DNA of 64,000 nt from an uncultured SAR86 cluster bacterium (GCA_902563105.1 CACEVU010000003.1:61787-125786); one strand, 5' to 3'; numbered from the stretch's first letter, positions 33,730 to 43,197 are shown. Translations and numbers: made by a program. The notes: generated from the letters alone by a model not told the origin.

Positions 33730-34041
33730 TTATTTCTTTTTATTAACTTCGTAAGCTTTTGAATTTTTTGGGAAGGAGGAGCCCTTTATCACAGAGGCTC
33801 GCTTTAAAATTTCGTCGTATTTTGCGCACCCAAATTCTCGAAACTTCATATAGTCCTTAAGCATGTCTTTTAAATTAAAGCTTATTGGTGCTCTATAAAT
33901 TAAAAAACACGCATCAAACTCCGTTAATTCTTTAAACTTTATAGTCTTTTTAACCACAGGAAGAGTCTTTTTTTCTTGAGCAACAAGGCCATTAATACTA
34001 AAAAGAAATAGTGTTACGAATAAGATTTTTTTTATAAACAT
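33730..34041 (-). CDS. small exported protein, unknown
   Basis: A 103-residue protein with a signal peptide (MFIKKILFVTLFLFSINGLVAQ). The mature part of about 80 residues is basic and has two Cys, in DACFLIYRAP and FGCAKYDEI, which could form a disulfide after export. I recognise no family. It precedes the amine oxidase gene by 32 bp on the same strand, but the oxidase seems to have its own promoter. Confidence 0.6.
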   Translation of the reverse strand: MFIKKILFVTLFLFSINGLVAQEKKTLPVVKKTIKFKELTEFDACFLIYRAPISFNLKDMLKDYMKFREFGCAKYDEILKRASVIKGSSFPKNSKAYEVNKKK

Positions 34042-34115
34042 TTGCTATTACAGAGTAATTTCTAATAATTTTAAAGTAGTAGCTATATCAGTCAAGAATA
34101 GCTAATCTTAAATAT

Positions 34116-34277
34116 ATGGATAGAAATGAACGGTTAGACCGATCAATCCATGCAAGACAAAGAAGGGCTCGTTTGAGAAAGACGCTCTCAAAAAGAAGCG
34201 ACAATTTATATGCCCATCTTGTTAGATTGAGACGTAAAAAAAGAAAATTCCACGACAAACATTCTTTAACTCATTGA
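34116..34277 (+). CDS. candidate 53-residue highly basic small protein
   Basis: A 54-codon frame starts at ATG 34116 and ends TGA 34275-34277, exactly where the convergent GST gene ends. About 40 percent of residues are Arg, Lys or His, in clusters such as ARQRRARLRK, VRLRRKKRKF and KRS, which suggests nucleic-acid or ribosome binding. No Shine-Dalgarno is present, but a TAATCT hexamer stands about 7 nt upstream. It occupies an otherwise empty 236-bp gap. Composition unlike a random AT-rich frame supports coding. Family not recognised. Confidence 0.5.
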   Translation: MDRNERLDRSIHARQRRARLRKTLSKRSDNLYAHLVRLRRKKRKFHDKHSLTH

Positions 34278-35135
34278 TTAGGATTTATAATTTTTAATCA
34301 TCTTGGCTAAAGGTTCTAGATGCATTGAATCTTTTTTTCCAAAGACGCTTTCGATATCGCCATTTTCTTTTTCTCCAAAAAAATCTAAGATTCCTTTTTT
34401 GTAACTTTCTCTGCTCTTTAATAGCTCCCAATATTTTTTTATATTTGGTAACTCCTCAATTTCTAAGATCTTATCTAACTTTACGTCCGTTAATCTATGA
34501 AAACAACACATTAAATTTATGTCGATGTGCGAAAATTTTCCTAAAAAGTAAGGACCAGAATTTTCTAAATTCCTTTCAATTTCAATTAGGCTTTTTGCCA
34601 ATACTTTGTGGCATCTAACTGCTACTGGCTTTTGAATATTGAAAAATTTCATGACTAAAAAGAAACGTCCTCTTTCTCTTAAGGGATGTTTCCAAAAGAC
34701 TTTAAAGGCTTGAAAAATAGATAAATATTTTTTGACCATAAAATTGATAAGAATTAATGAAAAAGGGGGTATTGCAGTACCTAAAGTTTTTCCCAAAGGA
34801 ACCCCATCGGTTAAAGTGGTATCTTCTACCCAAACGTTCAATTTTTCTTGGTCTACATCTGCAGGCCATAAATCCATATCATTTTCACCAGAAAGAGAGT
34901 TTAGTTTTTTAATGATATTTGTGCTTTCAGTGACTATTTCTCCATCTAAGTCTAAAGAAGGAACAATACCTTTTGGATTGATTGCAAGATATTCTGGAGA
35001 AAGATTCTCCCCCTCTGAATATTGATCGCAAAGTTTTATCAAGTTACTTTCATAAGAAAGTCCTTTCTCTTCCATGGCAACGCGTACCATCTGGCTGCAC
35101 AAAGACCATCTAGCGTGGTAGAGCTTAAGCTTCAT
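34278..35135 (-). CDS. glutathione S-transferase family protein
   Basis: A 285-residue protein with an N-terminal thioredoxin-fold GST domain, KLYHARWSLCSQMVRVAMEEKG, followed by NPKGIVPSLDLDGEIVTEST, the cis-Pro and glutathione-binding ES/T motif. The C-terminal helical domain (about 95-285) is longer than usual and contains KYLSIFQAFKVFWKHP. A Ser/Cys pair (LCSQ) occupies the catalytic turn. GSTs conjugate or isomerise electrophiles with glutathione, and gshA is present further right. It overlaps the SGNH gene by 4 nt (ATGA). Confidence 0.85.
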   Translation of the reverse strand: MKLKLYHARWSLCSQMVRVAMEEKGLSYESNLIKLCDQYSEGENLSPEYLAINPKGIVPSLDLDGEIVTESTNIIKKLNSLSGENDMDLWPADVDQEKLNVWVEDTTLTDGVPLGKTLGTAIPPFSLILINFMVKKYLSIFQAFKVFWKHPLRERGRFFLVMKFFNIQKPVAVRCHKVLAKSLIEIERNLENSGPYFLGKFSHIDINLMCCFHRLTDVKLDKILEIEELPNIKKYWELLKSRESYKKGILDFFGEKENGDIESVFGKKDSMHLEPLAKMIKNYKS

Positions 35136-35923
35136 AAAAAATCTTCCGGAAAATATTTTTTTAAATCTTTTCTAACTAGTTTTGTCCAAATTTTATATCC
35201 ATTTTCATTCATATGAAGCTTATCGTAAGTATAAAGCTCAAGCCTCGGTTTATTTTCAGAAGATAACATCGCAGAAGAGACATCGATGAAAACTAAATTG
35301 GGATCTGTCTTTGCTAGATTGCTCACCGAATCGTTCCATTCTAACTGTCTTGGTCTTTGATCAAACCTACTGGGAGAAGGTTGAATGCCTATTGCAAAAA
35401 CCTTGGTTTTTGGAAGTACTTTTTTAACGGAATTAAAAAAAATTTCAAATTCAGCAAAAACATCCTGAGAGGAATTCAACCCGTTGATATCATTTGAACC
35501 ACAAAAAAATATGATTGCCTTAGGCTTGTAAGGAAAAACAATTTTGTCTAAATGTCGGTTTATATGTTTAGTATGTGCCCCTCCGAAACCTCTGTTAATA
35601 ACCTTAAGCGGCTTCATGTCATCTTCTAACGATTGCCAAAGCCTAATTGAAGAACTCCCTATAAATAGAAATTGATTTATTGGGGGAAAAGAATTCTTGT
35701 CTTGTTGCACAAATTGCTCAATATCTGCGTCAAAGCGATTTGGTGAGTTGTAACTTCGAATATTTTGAATCCAATATTTTAACTCTTCATTATTAAGTTC
35801 TTGGCTAAGTTCTTTTGCTCTCTCTATAACGTGATACTCCCAATATTTTTCGTTGGCGAACCATACTCCTAAAATGAGAGCGAATAAAATGCCGATCAAG
35901 TAAATAGATACTCTTTTAGTCAT
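35132..35923 (-). CDS. SGNH/GDSL-family hydrolase, membrane-anchored
   Basis: A 263-residue protein with an N-terminal signal anchor (about 6-23). SGNH blocks are in order: FLFIGSSSIRLW (nucleophile Ser, GSS instead of GDS), NRGFGGAHT (oxyanion Gly), FFCGSNDING (Asn) and DKLHMNENGY (Asp-x-x-His). It probably deacylates an extracytoplasmic ester. No Shine-Dalgarno is seen. TATAAA lies 7 nt before ATG 35923, so it may be leaderless. Coupled to the downstream GST gene. Divergent from the DUF4345-like gene. Confidence 0.85.
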   Translation of the reverse strand: MTKRVSIYLIGILFALILGVWFANEKYWEYHVIERAKELSQELNNEELKYWIQNIRSYNSPNRFDADIEQFVQQDKNSFPPINQFLFIGSSSIRLWQSLEDDMKPLKVINRGFGGAHTKHINRHLDKIVFPYKPKAIIFFCGSNDINGLNSSQDVFAEFEIFFNSVKKVLPKTKVFAIGIQPSPSRFDQRPRQLEWNDSVSNLAKTDPNLVFIDVSSAMLSSENKPRLELYTYDKLHMNENGYKIWTKLVRKDLKKYFPEDFL

Positions 35924-35978
35924 GAAGTTGTTTATATGATTAAATAATTACATATGCTACCAAATAAATTAAAAAATC

Positions 35979-36359
35979 ATGTTAGATAAAATATTTCTTT
36001 TCGTATTTGGTATTGAGTGGTTTGGCTTCGGAATTTTAGGGCTTTTCTTTCCAGAAATTATTTCTAATATGATTGGTATTAGTCAAACTTCTGATTTCTT
36101 TTTAAGCGAAACTAGAGCTTGGTATTCTTTTTTCACTATTCTCGGCCTTATGTCTTTTTTGAGTATCTATAAAGTGAGATTAAGAAAAAAGGTCTACCTA
36201 ACTTTTGGTATTTTGATGGGAAGCTTTCTAATTGGTAGAACTGTAAGTTTTTTTCTTGATAACAGTTTTGGCACTGGAACAGCTATAGCTTTTGCCAACG
36301 AATTTATAGTCTTTGTCATAGCATATTGGCGCTATACAAAAAGAGATTTTATTTTTTGA
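35979..36359 (+). CDS. DUF4345-like four-helix membrane protein
   Basis: A 126-residue protein with four predicted membrane helices. The start, with GIEWFGFGILGLFFPE, then SETRAWYSFFTILGLMSF, and the R-T-V-S-F/L helix 4 region agree with the DUF4345 layout. Function unknown. Its TGA overlaps the ATG of the carboxylesterase gene by one base (TGATG), so the two are translated together. Confidence 0.72.
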   Translation: MLDKIFLFVFGIEWFGFGILGLFFPEIISNMIGISQTSDFFLSETRAWYSFFTILGLMSFLSIYKVRLRKKVYLTFGILMGSFLIGRTVSFFLDNSFGTGTAIAFANEFIVFVIAYWRYTKRDFIF

Positions 36360-38014
36360 TGAAGAGACTATCTCTATTTATTATTATTATTATTTTTATA
36401 GGTTGTTCAAACTCTCCTACAGAAGTTGTAACTACTTCTGCTGGAAAATTACAAGGCTATGAAGTAAATAATACGAATTATTTCTTAGGCATTCCTTTTG
36501 CTGAAGCCCCTATTGGAGATTTGAGATGGCAACCGCCTAAAGCTATAAAAAATTGGGATGGTGTAAAAATAACTCAAGAGGTTGGTCCAGCATGCATGCA
36601 ACCAACAAATGTAGGAAACACTGCTTTTTTAGAATTTATGTTGAGCGGTTTTGGTTTAGCTTGGTATGAAAAATTTATTATTAATACTCTTGCTTTATTT
36701 GGCTCAACTTTTGAGGAAAGTAATTTTTCTGAAGATTGTTTATTTTTAAATGTAATAGCTCCTAAGGATGCAAAGAACCTTCCTGTGATGTTTTGGATTC
36801 ATGGAGGAGCTAGTAGATTTGGTTCTGGAGGAGATAGTATTTATCTTACTTCTAGATTTGCTGAAAAAGATGTGATTCTGGTTACTATTAATTACCGCTT
36901 AGGTTCTCTTGGATGGTTTTCACATCCTGCTCTTTCACAAGAATCAGAAAAAGGAGTTTCTGGAAATTATGGTTCCTTGGACATGATAGCTGCTTTGAAT
37001 TGGGTTAAAAAAAATATAAATTCTTTTGGAGGAAATCCAGAAAATGTAACTATATTTGGAGAATCAGCTGGCGGCCAGGCTGTTGGTACTCTATTATCTA
37101 GCCCTCTTTCAAAGGGGCTATTTCATAAAGCTATATCCCAAAGTGGTTCAGGAATTCTTACTTCTCGTTCTTTAAAAAGTGGATTAAAAAGAAGATCGGC
37201 AGAAAGTATTGGGGAAGAATTATCTGAATATTTTGGTATTAAAAATGATGAAAATGTATTGCTAAATTTAAGGAATATTCCTGCAGAAGACTTCATGCAA
37301 ATTTCTAACTTAGAAAAAGATAATGAGCTAATTGGAAGTGTTGCACAAGTGGTTGATGGCTATGTTTTCCCAAATAAATTCGAAGAAGCTTTCAAAAATA
37401 AGTTAACTCATAATATTCCTTACATTACTGGTTTTAATGCTAATGAGGGAACTACTTTAGTTCCTTTAATCTTTCCGGAAAAAGATTTTGAACTGCTGTT
37501 CAAAGACGAAACTTGGCTTGATGAATTTTGGAAAATTTTAATGGAAGGCTATGAAGGAGAGATTCCTGATGCTATTGAGTCATACGTAACTTCAATGAAA
37601 TTGAAAAAATATGATGCTGCAGCACAAATTTGGGGTGACATTTGGTTTGGTGGGCCTGCATATTATTCAGCGCAAAAAAGAAGTGATGACGGTCTAGAAA
37701 CTTATATGTATTTTTTTGAACGTTCTGTTCCATCTGAAAGACAAACTGTTGGAGCTACACATGCTCTAGAACTTTCATACCTTTTTGGATCTTTTTTTCC
37801 ATTTGTAGCAAGAGATGAATGGGATGAAGAATTAAGCGAAATCATGTTGAATGATTGGACAGAATTTGCAAAAACAGGAAAACCCAAGGGTGATTGGCCA
37901 AAATTCTCTTCGGCAAAACCTTTAGTCAAAATTTATGGGGATTCAGTTTATGAAGCGAAACTCAAAGAGTATAAAGTTTTTGAAGCTTTGGCTGATTATA
38001 TTGACAGAAATTAA
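36359..38014 (+). CDS. type-B carboxylesterase lipoprotein
   Basis: A 551-residue esterase starting at ATG 36359 (TGATG junction), which gives a lipoprotein signal ending IFIGCSN. An in-frame ATG 11 codons earlier lies inside the previous gene and is disfavoured. Family motifs: NYFLGIPFAEAPIGDLRWQPP, EDCLFLNV, the oxyanion WIHGGAS, the nucleophile GESAGGQAVGTLL and the catalytic His in TVGATHALELSYLFG. It would hydrolyse carboxylic esters at the outer membrane or periplasm. Confidence 0.9.
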   Translation: MKRLSLFIIIIIFIGCSNSPTEVVTTSAGKLQGYEVNNTNYFLGIPFAEAPIGDLRWQPPKAIKNWDGVKITQEVGPACMQPTNVGNTAFLEFMLSGFGLAWYEKFIINTLALFGSTFEESNFSEDCLFLNVIAPKDAKNLPVMFWIHGGASRFGSGGDSIYLTSRFAEKDVILVTINYRLGSLGWFSHPALSQESEKGVSGNYGSLDMIAALNWVKKNINSFGGNPENVTIFGESAGGQAVGTLLSSPLSKGLFHKAISQSGSGILTSRSLKSGLKRRSAESIGEELSEYFGIKNDENVLLNLRNIPAEDFMQISNLEKDNELIGSVAQVVDGYVFPNKFEEAFKNKLTHNIPYITGFNANEGTTLVPLIFPEKDFELLFKDETWLDEFWKILMEGYEGEIPDAIESYVTSMKLKKYDAAAQIWGDIWFGGPAYYSAQKRSDDGLETYMYFFERSVPSERQTVGATHALELSYLFGSFFPFVARDEWDEELSEIMLNDWTEFAKTGKPKGDWPKFSSAKPLVKIYGDSVYEAKLKEYKVFEALADYIDRN

Positions 38015-38024
38015 TTCTTAAAAG

Positions 38025-38963
38025 TTAAAGGTAGCTTTTAAAGAAATCTAGAGCATCTTTCATGCATTGTCTTCGAATCGACCAGTCTCCTCCAGTTCTT
38101 GCGCCAAAATGAATTTCTCCAGATTCAAAGACTTTTAGTCTATCTTCGGGCTGATTTATACCTAATATTTCCCCAGAATCAGTCTCATAGGTCATGTTGC
38201 CGTCAGTTGCGATAGTACAAAATTTCTCCGAAACTGCTATAGCATCTGGCCAATTAGTCACGGGGTTTATAGAATCAAAACTATGTTCGCCTCCTGGGTA
38301 AGAAATCACTGAACTATTTCCTCCGGAGTTATTAATTATTTCTGACATCGTCTGAACTAAAGATGCGGGGGTGTAATTATCGCTTTCTCCTACTAGATTC
38401 AAGATGGGTCCAGAGTTCCACCTATTTTCCTCCGGCTTAATATATGTAGCAGGATAAAAAGGCAAACAACATTTGAACCTTTCTCCATCTGGAGCTAGTT
38501 TTTCTGCTAAAGGCTCCCAAAAAGAATAAAAGCTTACTGTGCCGCCCAAACTCCAGCCAGTTATTCCTAGTCTTGAAGAGTCTACGTCTGGATGTTTTGA
38601 AACAATTTTCATGGCCTCAAAAGTATCTACCATCATCATTGCTGCAGTTACTGACATTTGGTCTTCTACAGTAGAAGCTATGCCTCGCGAATCAAAACTA
38701 TGGACTCTGAAAATTGCAAATCCTGCTTCTAAAAAATTGACGATGTGCTCGTGATGATGTCCGCCCCAGTTGTCGCTACCATGAACGCAGAATATTACAG
38801 GGAAAGGACCTTTGCCCTTTTCAGGAAAAATCAGCCATCCTTGTGCGTCTATTTCTTGTGCTTTATCTAGTTCATTTAAAATGTGATAAAACTCAAAAGG
38901 ACTTGCTGACTTGTATTCTATATAGCCTTCTTGGCCACTTGTTAACTGTATATTGTCATTCAT
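38025..38963 (-). CDS. dienelactone-hydrolase-like alpha/beta hydrolase
   Basis: A 312-residue cytoplasmic hydrolase. The nucleophile elbow is GWSLGGTVSF, the acid lies near NLVGESDNYTP and the His in PGGEHSFDSI, matching the dienelactone hydrolase family (Ser in place of its classical Cys). FCVHGSDNWGGHHHEH forms the early loop with several His. Substrate unknown. A Fur-box-like palindrome (38971-38985) stands 7 bp before its ATG. Divergent from pckA. Confidence 0.82.
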   Translation of the reverse strand: MNDNIQLTSGQEGYIEYKSASPFEFYHILNELDKAQEIDAQGWLIFPEKGKGPFPVIFCVHGSDNWGGHHHEHIVNFLEAGFAIFRVHSFDSRGIASTVEDQMSVTAAMMMVDTFEAMKIVSKHPDVDSSRLGITGWSLGGTVSFYSFWEPLAEKLAPDGERFKCCLPFYPATYIKPEENRWNSGPILNLVGESDNYTPASLVQTMSEIINNSGGNSSVISYPGGEHSFDSINPVTNWPDAIAVSEKFCTIATDGNMTYETDSGEILGINQPEDRLKVFESGEIHFGARTGGDWSIRRQCMKDALDFFKSYL

Positions 38964-38970
38964 TATAAAA

Positions 38971-38985
38971 TAAGAATTATTCTCA
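38971..38985. promoter_or_regulatory. Fur-box-like palindrome (one mismatch)
   Basis: TAAGAATTATTCTCA is a 7-1-7 inverted repeat with one mismatch, the same motif as the perfect TGAGAATTATTCTCA at 44133-44147. It lies 8-22 nt before the dienelactone-hydrolase-like start and 78 nt before pckA. Such motifs are bound by Fur-type repressors in many bacteria. Confidence 0.45.
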
Positions 38986-39062
38986 ACTTCCTTGTATTAA
39001 AACAAGTATGTTTGGCATAATAATCAACCTTTTGAAATAAAAAATTATATCTGGATTAAACC

Positions 39063-40586
39063 TTGAACGCGAATTTACCAATTGATGAGCTTATTAAATT
39101 ATCTGTCGATAATAAAGAAGGTGTAATCGCAAGTAACGGCGCTTTAGTAGTCACTACTGGAAAAAGAACAGGTAGAAGTCCTGCAGACAAATTCATTGTT
39201 GACGACTCTATAACGCACGATACTGTAAATTGGAATAATGATAGTCAGCCGATTGAAGCTGAGAAATTCGCGAAGCTTTGGCAAGCATCAGAGGACTATA
39301 TAAAGGGAAAAAACATTTACACAGCGGATATGCACGTCGGCGCGAGTGATCAACACTACCAACCAGTTCATGTAGAGAATGAATTGGCCTGGCATAACGT
39401 CTTTTGTCAGAGTCTTTTTATTAAGCCGGAGTCTTTCAATCCAGCAAATAAAGACGTCTGGACTCTTAGATCTTTACCTGCTTTCAAATGCAAGCCTGAG
39501 ATCCATGGAACGAACTCAGATGGAATCATTATGGTGAATTTTTCCGAAAAGAAAGTTCTTATAATGGGTATTGCTTACGCAGGAGAAATGAAAAAATCTA
39601 TGTTTGGGGTTATGAACTTCATTTTGCCTGATGCAGATGTTTTGCCTATGCATTGTGCTGCGAACGCAGGACCGGATGGAGACGTCTCTTTATTTTTCGG
39701 TTTGTCCGGAACTGGCAAAACTACTCTCTCAGCAGATCCCGACAGATGGCTCATTGGAGATGATGAACACGGTTGGGGCAATGGTATTGTCTTCAATATC
39801 GAAGGGGGCTGCTACGCCAAAACTGTTGATTTGTCTCAAAAAAATGAACCAGTTATATGGAATGCTATCAAACATGGTTCAGTTGTAGAAAATGTTGTTT
39901 TTAATCCTTCGACTTTGGAAATTGACTATACAGACCAATCCTTAACAGAAAACACCAGAGCAGTTTACCCATTAAGCCACGTCGATCAGCATCTTCAAAA
40001 AAATTATGGCGGCGAACCCCAAAATATCATTTTTCTTACCTGTGACTTAACGGGTGTAATGCCACCAGTTTCAATTTTGTCCAAAGAAGCAGCCGCATAC
40101 CACTTTTTGAGTGGTTACACGGCAAAAGTTGGTTCTACAGAGCTTGGATCGACTTCTGAAATAGATTCCACCTTTTCTAATTGTTACGGAGCACCTTTTT
40201 TTCCAAGACCGGCAAAAGTTTATGCAGAATTACTTATGAAAAGAATTGAAGAATTTGGAAGTAAAATATACATCGTAAATTCTGGATGGACGGGAGGTCC
40301 TTATGGTGTTGGAAAAAGGTTTGATATTCCTGTGACAAGAGCTGTAATAAAGGCGATCCAGAATGGATCTATCCGTGAAGAAGGAACGCAAAAACTTGAT
40401 ACTTTGAATGTCGAAGTTCCCTCGTCTTTGAATGGCTTAGACACCAAATTGCTCAATCCTTCCGAAACTTGGTCTAATAAAGAAGATTACAATAGTGCAG
40501 CTAAAGAGTTGGCTTTAAAATTTAAGGAAAACATTGATAAATTTGATATCTCGGACGAAATAAGACAAGCTGGGCCAATCATTTAA
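39063..40586 (+). CDS. pckA: phosphoenolpyruvate carboxykinase (ATP)
   Basis: Converts oxaloacetate plus ATP to PEP, CO2 and ADP, the first step of gluconeogenesis. The 507-residue protein has the kinase loop [17 protein letters not shown] (about 212-228), the metal segment IGDDEHGWG, and [13 protein letters not shown] at the start. It is shorter at the N-terminus than E. coli Pck (540). A stop codon lies just upstream in frame and the first in-frame ATG is at about residue 95, so TTG 39063 is the forced start. 16 bp upstream of gshA. Confidence 0.95.
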   Translation: MNANLPIDELIKLSVDNKEGVIASNGALVVTTGKRTGRSPADKFIVDDSITHDTVNWNNDSQPIEAEKFAKLWQASEDYIKGKNIYTADMHVGASDQHYQPVHVENELAWHNVFCQSLFIKPESFNPANKDVWTLRSLPAFKCKPEIHGTNSDGIIMVNFSEKKVLIMGIAYAGEMKKSMFGVMNFILPDADVLPMHCAANAGPDGDVSLFFGLSGTGKTTLSADPDRWLIGDDEHGWGNGIVFNIEGGCYAKTVDLSQKNEPVIWNAIKHGSVVENVVFNPSTLEIDYTDQSLTENTRAVYPLSHVDQHLQKNYGGEPQNIIFLTCDLTGVMPPVSILSKEAAAYHFLSGYTAKVGSTELGSTSEIDSTFSNCYGAPFFPRPAKVYAELLMKRIEEFGSKIYIVNSGWTGGPYGVGKRFDIPVTRAVIKAIQNGSIREEGTQKLDTLNVEVPSSLNGLDTKLLNPSETWSNKEDYNSAAKELALKFKENIDKFDISDEIRQAGPII

Positions 40587-40601
40587 AAATCAAAAAAGCT
40601 T

Positions 40602-42152
40602 ATGACTAGGTCTTTGGGAGAAGCCCTATCGCTACTGGCCGATAAGGGAGAATTCAATTTAGCAAATTCCATTTCTCGAGGGATCGAGAAAGAATCTCTG
40701 AGAGTTTCTAAAGATAATTCCATTTCTAACTCTGATCACCCTTTGGCTTTAGGTTCAGCTTTAACCAACAAATACATAACAACAGATTTTTCTGAAGCCT
40801 TATTAGAGCTAATTACTCCTAAACATTATTCAATTGAGAATGTTTTAAAAAATTTAGATGAGATTTGCAAATTTGTTGTTAAAAAAACTCCAGAGGTCAT
40901 TTGGCCTAGTAGTATTCCTTGCAAAATAGATGACGAGAAAAAAATTAGGCTTGCTGACTATGGAACCTCTAATTCCGGTCTCTTAAAAACTCTTTATAGG
41001 TCAGGACTTAGCTACAGATACGGTTCAATGATGCAGACAGTTTCGGGCATACATTATAATTTTTCTTTTGATGACATCTTTTTTGAAGATATAAGAGGCG
41101 AAGAAGATTTACAAAGTTTTAAGAATAAATCTTACTTGAGTTTGATAAGAAACTTTAGACGAAATGCATGGATGGTTCTTTATCTTTTTGGTTCTAGTCC
41201 AGTTGTCCCAAAAACTTTCATAACCGATAGAAATAATTTTCTTGATAAACTAAACGAAGAAGATTTATTTTTAGAATATGCTACATGCCTTCGAATGAGC
41301 GAGTTGGGCTACATGTCCAAAGCACAAGATAACCTTTATATTGCATACAACACCATAGATGAATATTTGTCTGACCTCAAAAATGCTCTTACAAAAGAAC
41401 ATCCGAGATATGCCCAAGTTGGCTTGTCTGAAAAAAATAGAAGGATACAAATAAATACTTCAATCATTCAAATCGAAAATGAATATTACAGCTCAATAAG
41501 GCCAAAAAGAATTACCCCAACCGGAGAAAGGCCCATAAACGTTCTTAGAAATAAAGGCATTGATTATGTAGAAATCAGAGCTCTTGATAACAATTCTTTT
41601 CTTCCAACGGGTATTGATGAAGATACAAGTTATTTCTTAGAAGCGTACCTTATAAGTTGTTTTTTTGACGAAGATAAAAAATCAACACGCAATGAAATAG
41701 AAGAACTTTTATTGAATTGGGAGAATGTGGTTAAACAAGGCAGAGATCCGAATCTAAAGTTGCTTAAAAATAAAGAAGAAATCAGTATCAAAAAAGCTGG
41801 TATGCAAGTAATTGAAAAAATTAGAAGTATTTTTGATCACATGCCAGATTCAATGAATGATTATTCGAAAAAAGTTTTAAAATCACTAGAAATTCAAGAA
41901 AAAAAATTAAATGATTCTTCTTTGACCCCGTCTGGAAAAATTATTCAAGAATTAAGAGGTAATAATAAGTCTTGGGAAGAACTTAATCTAGAGCTTGCTC
42001 ATAAACATTCAGACGAACTAAAGAAAAAAGAGTTAGATTTAGATTATCTTATTAAAGAGGCAAAAGAGTCACTTAGCAAATTTGAAAAATTAGAAGCTGC
42101 TGACGAAGAAGAATTTGATCTTTATCTTGAAAAATTCGTCAACGATATATAA
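40602..42152 (+). CDS. gshA: glutamate-cysteine ligase (GshA family 1)
   Basis: First enzyme of glutathione synthesis, joining Glu and Cys with ATP. A 516-residue protein matching the proteobacterial GshA type (E. coli 518). Visible family segments: RGIEKESLRVS (ATP/Mg site), TTDFSEALLELITP, YRYGSMMQTVSGIHYNFSF, and NVLRNKGIDYVEIRALD. It follows pckA by 15 bp on the same strand. It supports the GST and glyoxalase-type enzymes in the window. Confidence 0.95.
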   Translation: MTRSLGEALSLLADKGEFNLANSISRGIEKESLRVSKDNSISNSDHPLALGSALTNKYITTDFSEALLELITPKHYSIENVLKNLDEICKFVVKKTPEVIWPSSIPCKIDDEKKIRLADYGTSNSGLLKTLYRSGLSYRYGSMMQTVSGIHYNFSFDDIFFEDIRGEEDLQSFKNKSYLSLIRNFRRNAWMVLYLFGSSPVVPKTFITDRNNFLDKLNEEDLFLEYATCLRMSELGYMSKAQDNLYIAYNTIDEYLSDLKNALTKEHPRYAQVGLSEKNRRIQINTSIIQIENEYYSSIRPKRITPTGERPINVLRNKGIDYVEIRALDNNSFLPTGIDEDTSYFLEAYLISCFFDEDKKSTRNEIEELLLNWENVVKQGRDPNLKLLKNKEEISIKKAGMQVIEKIRSIFDHMPDSMNDYSKKVLKSLEIQEKKLNDSSLTPSGKIIQELRGNNKSWEELNLELAHKHSDELKKKELDLDYLIKEAKESLSKFEKLEAADEEEFDLYLEKFVNDI

Positions 42153-42194
42153 GGTTTATAAAAATTAATTCAGTCAAAAAATATCAGGAGAGTT

Positions 42195-43166
42195 ATGAAA
42201 GCATACGTTTGTAGAGAATTTGGTCCGGTTGAATCTCATAAAATCGAAGAAATTGAGGATCCTAGAGCTGAACCTGGAATGGTTGTAATCGATACTAAAG
42301 CGGCTGGTGTGAGTTTCCCTGATGTCTTGATTGTTCAAGGTAAATATCAATTTCAACCGCCATTTCCTTTTTCTCCAGGAGGAGAGGTTGCGGGTGTTAT
42401 TTCCGAAGTCGGTGAAGGGGTTGCTGATTGGAAAGAGGGAGACCGTGTCATTGCTATGACCGGTAATGGTGGAATTGCTGAAAAAGTTTCTGCTTATGCG
42501 GCTACGCTAATGCCGCTTCCTGAGACGATGGATTACAAGGATGGTGCAGCCTTTCCTTTGAATTACGGAACTACCTACTATGCTTTGAAACAAAGAGGAG
42601 AATTAAAAAAAGGCGAAACTCTGTTAGTAACGGGAGCTGGAGGCGGTGTTGGAACAACAGCAATCGAAATAGGAAAAGCAATGGGCGCAAGAGTTATTGC
42701 TGCAGCAAGTAATCAAGAGAAACTAGATATTGCAAAACGGCTAGGCGCAGACGAAGTTGTTAATTATGGCGATGGTGAGCTCAAAGAAAAGGTTAAGGAT
42801 CTTACCGACGGCCTTGGAGCCGATGTCATTTATGATGCTGTGGGCGGAGACATATTTTTACAATGCATGAGATGTATTAATTGGAAAGGAAGAGTCTTAG
42901 TCATAGGTTTTCCAGCCGGCATTCCAAAAGTCCCAACAAATCTTGCTCTTTTAAAAGGTTGTTCAATCGTTGGAGTCTTCTGGGGAAGTTTTACTGGCAG
43001 AGAACCAGAGGAAAATACGAAAAACTTCGATGAGTTGTTTTCTTTACATGCAGAAGGAAAATTGAAGCCTGAAATAACTAAGAGCTACTCCTTAGATCAA
43101 GCTATAGAAGCGATTAAGTCCTTAGAAGATAGAACTGCTACCGGAAAAGTAGTTATCGAGATCTAA
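42195..43166 (+). CDS. NADPH:quinone oxidoreductase-like MDR enzyme
   Basis: A 323-residue zinc-independent medium-chain reductase. The N-terminal domain has PFPFSPGGEVAGVISEVGEGV, the Rossmann loop is VTGAGGGVGTTAIEIGKAMGA, and GADVIYDAVGGD is typical of the quinone reductase branch. It would transfer hydride from NADPH to quinones or enones. A GGAG site precedes the ATG, and it is separated from the gshA gene by 42 bp. It ends in a strong terminator. Confidence 0.88.
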   Translation: MKAYVCREFGPVESHKIEEIEDPRAEPGMVVIDTKAAGVSFPDVLIVQGKYQFQPPFPFSPGGEVAGVISEVGEGVADWKEGDRVIAMTGNGGIAEKVSAYAATLMPLPETMDYKDGAAFPLNYGTTYYALKQRGELKKGETLLVTGAGGGVGTTAIEIGKAMGARVIAAASNQEKLDIAKRLGADEVVNYGDGELKEKVKDLTDGLGADVIYDAVGGDIFLQCMRCINWKGRVLVIGFPAGIPKVPTNLALLKGCSIVGVFWGSFTGREPEENTKNFDELFSLHAEGKLKPEITKSYSLDQAIEAIKSLEDRTATGKVVIEI

Positions 43167-43197
43167 AAAAGAGGAGGCTTAACCTCCCCTTTTTTTA
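43165..43197. terminator. bidirectional intrinsic terminator
   Basis: A-rich stem base plus GAGGAGG pairs with CCTCCCC across a CTTAA loop (one A.C mismatch), followed by a T7 run on the plus strand. On the minus strand the A-run gives T's, so it also serves the membrane-protein gene ending at 43208. Confidence 0.8.

Noticed and set aside
34325..34618. 97-codon plus-strand frame opposite the GST gene
   Set aside because: Low-complexity Phe/Leu/Arg product is the mirror of the GST coding strand.
38991..39006. CTTGT-N6-ACAAG inverted repeat before pckA
   Set aside because: Only 5-bp arms in AT-rich sequence. It is easily chance and without a second copy.
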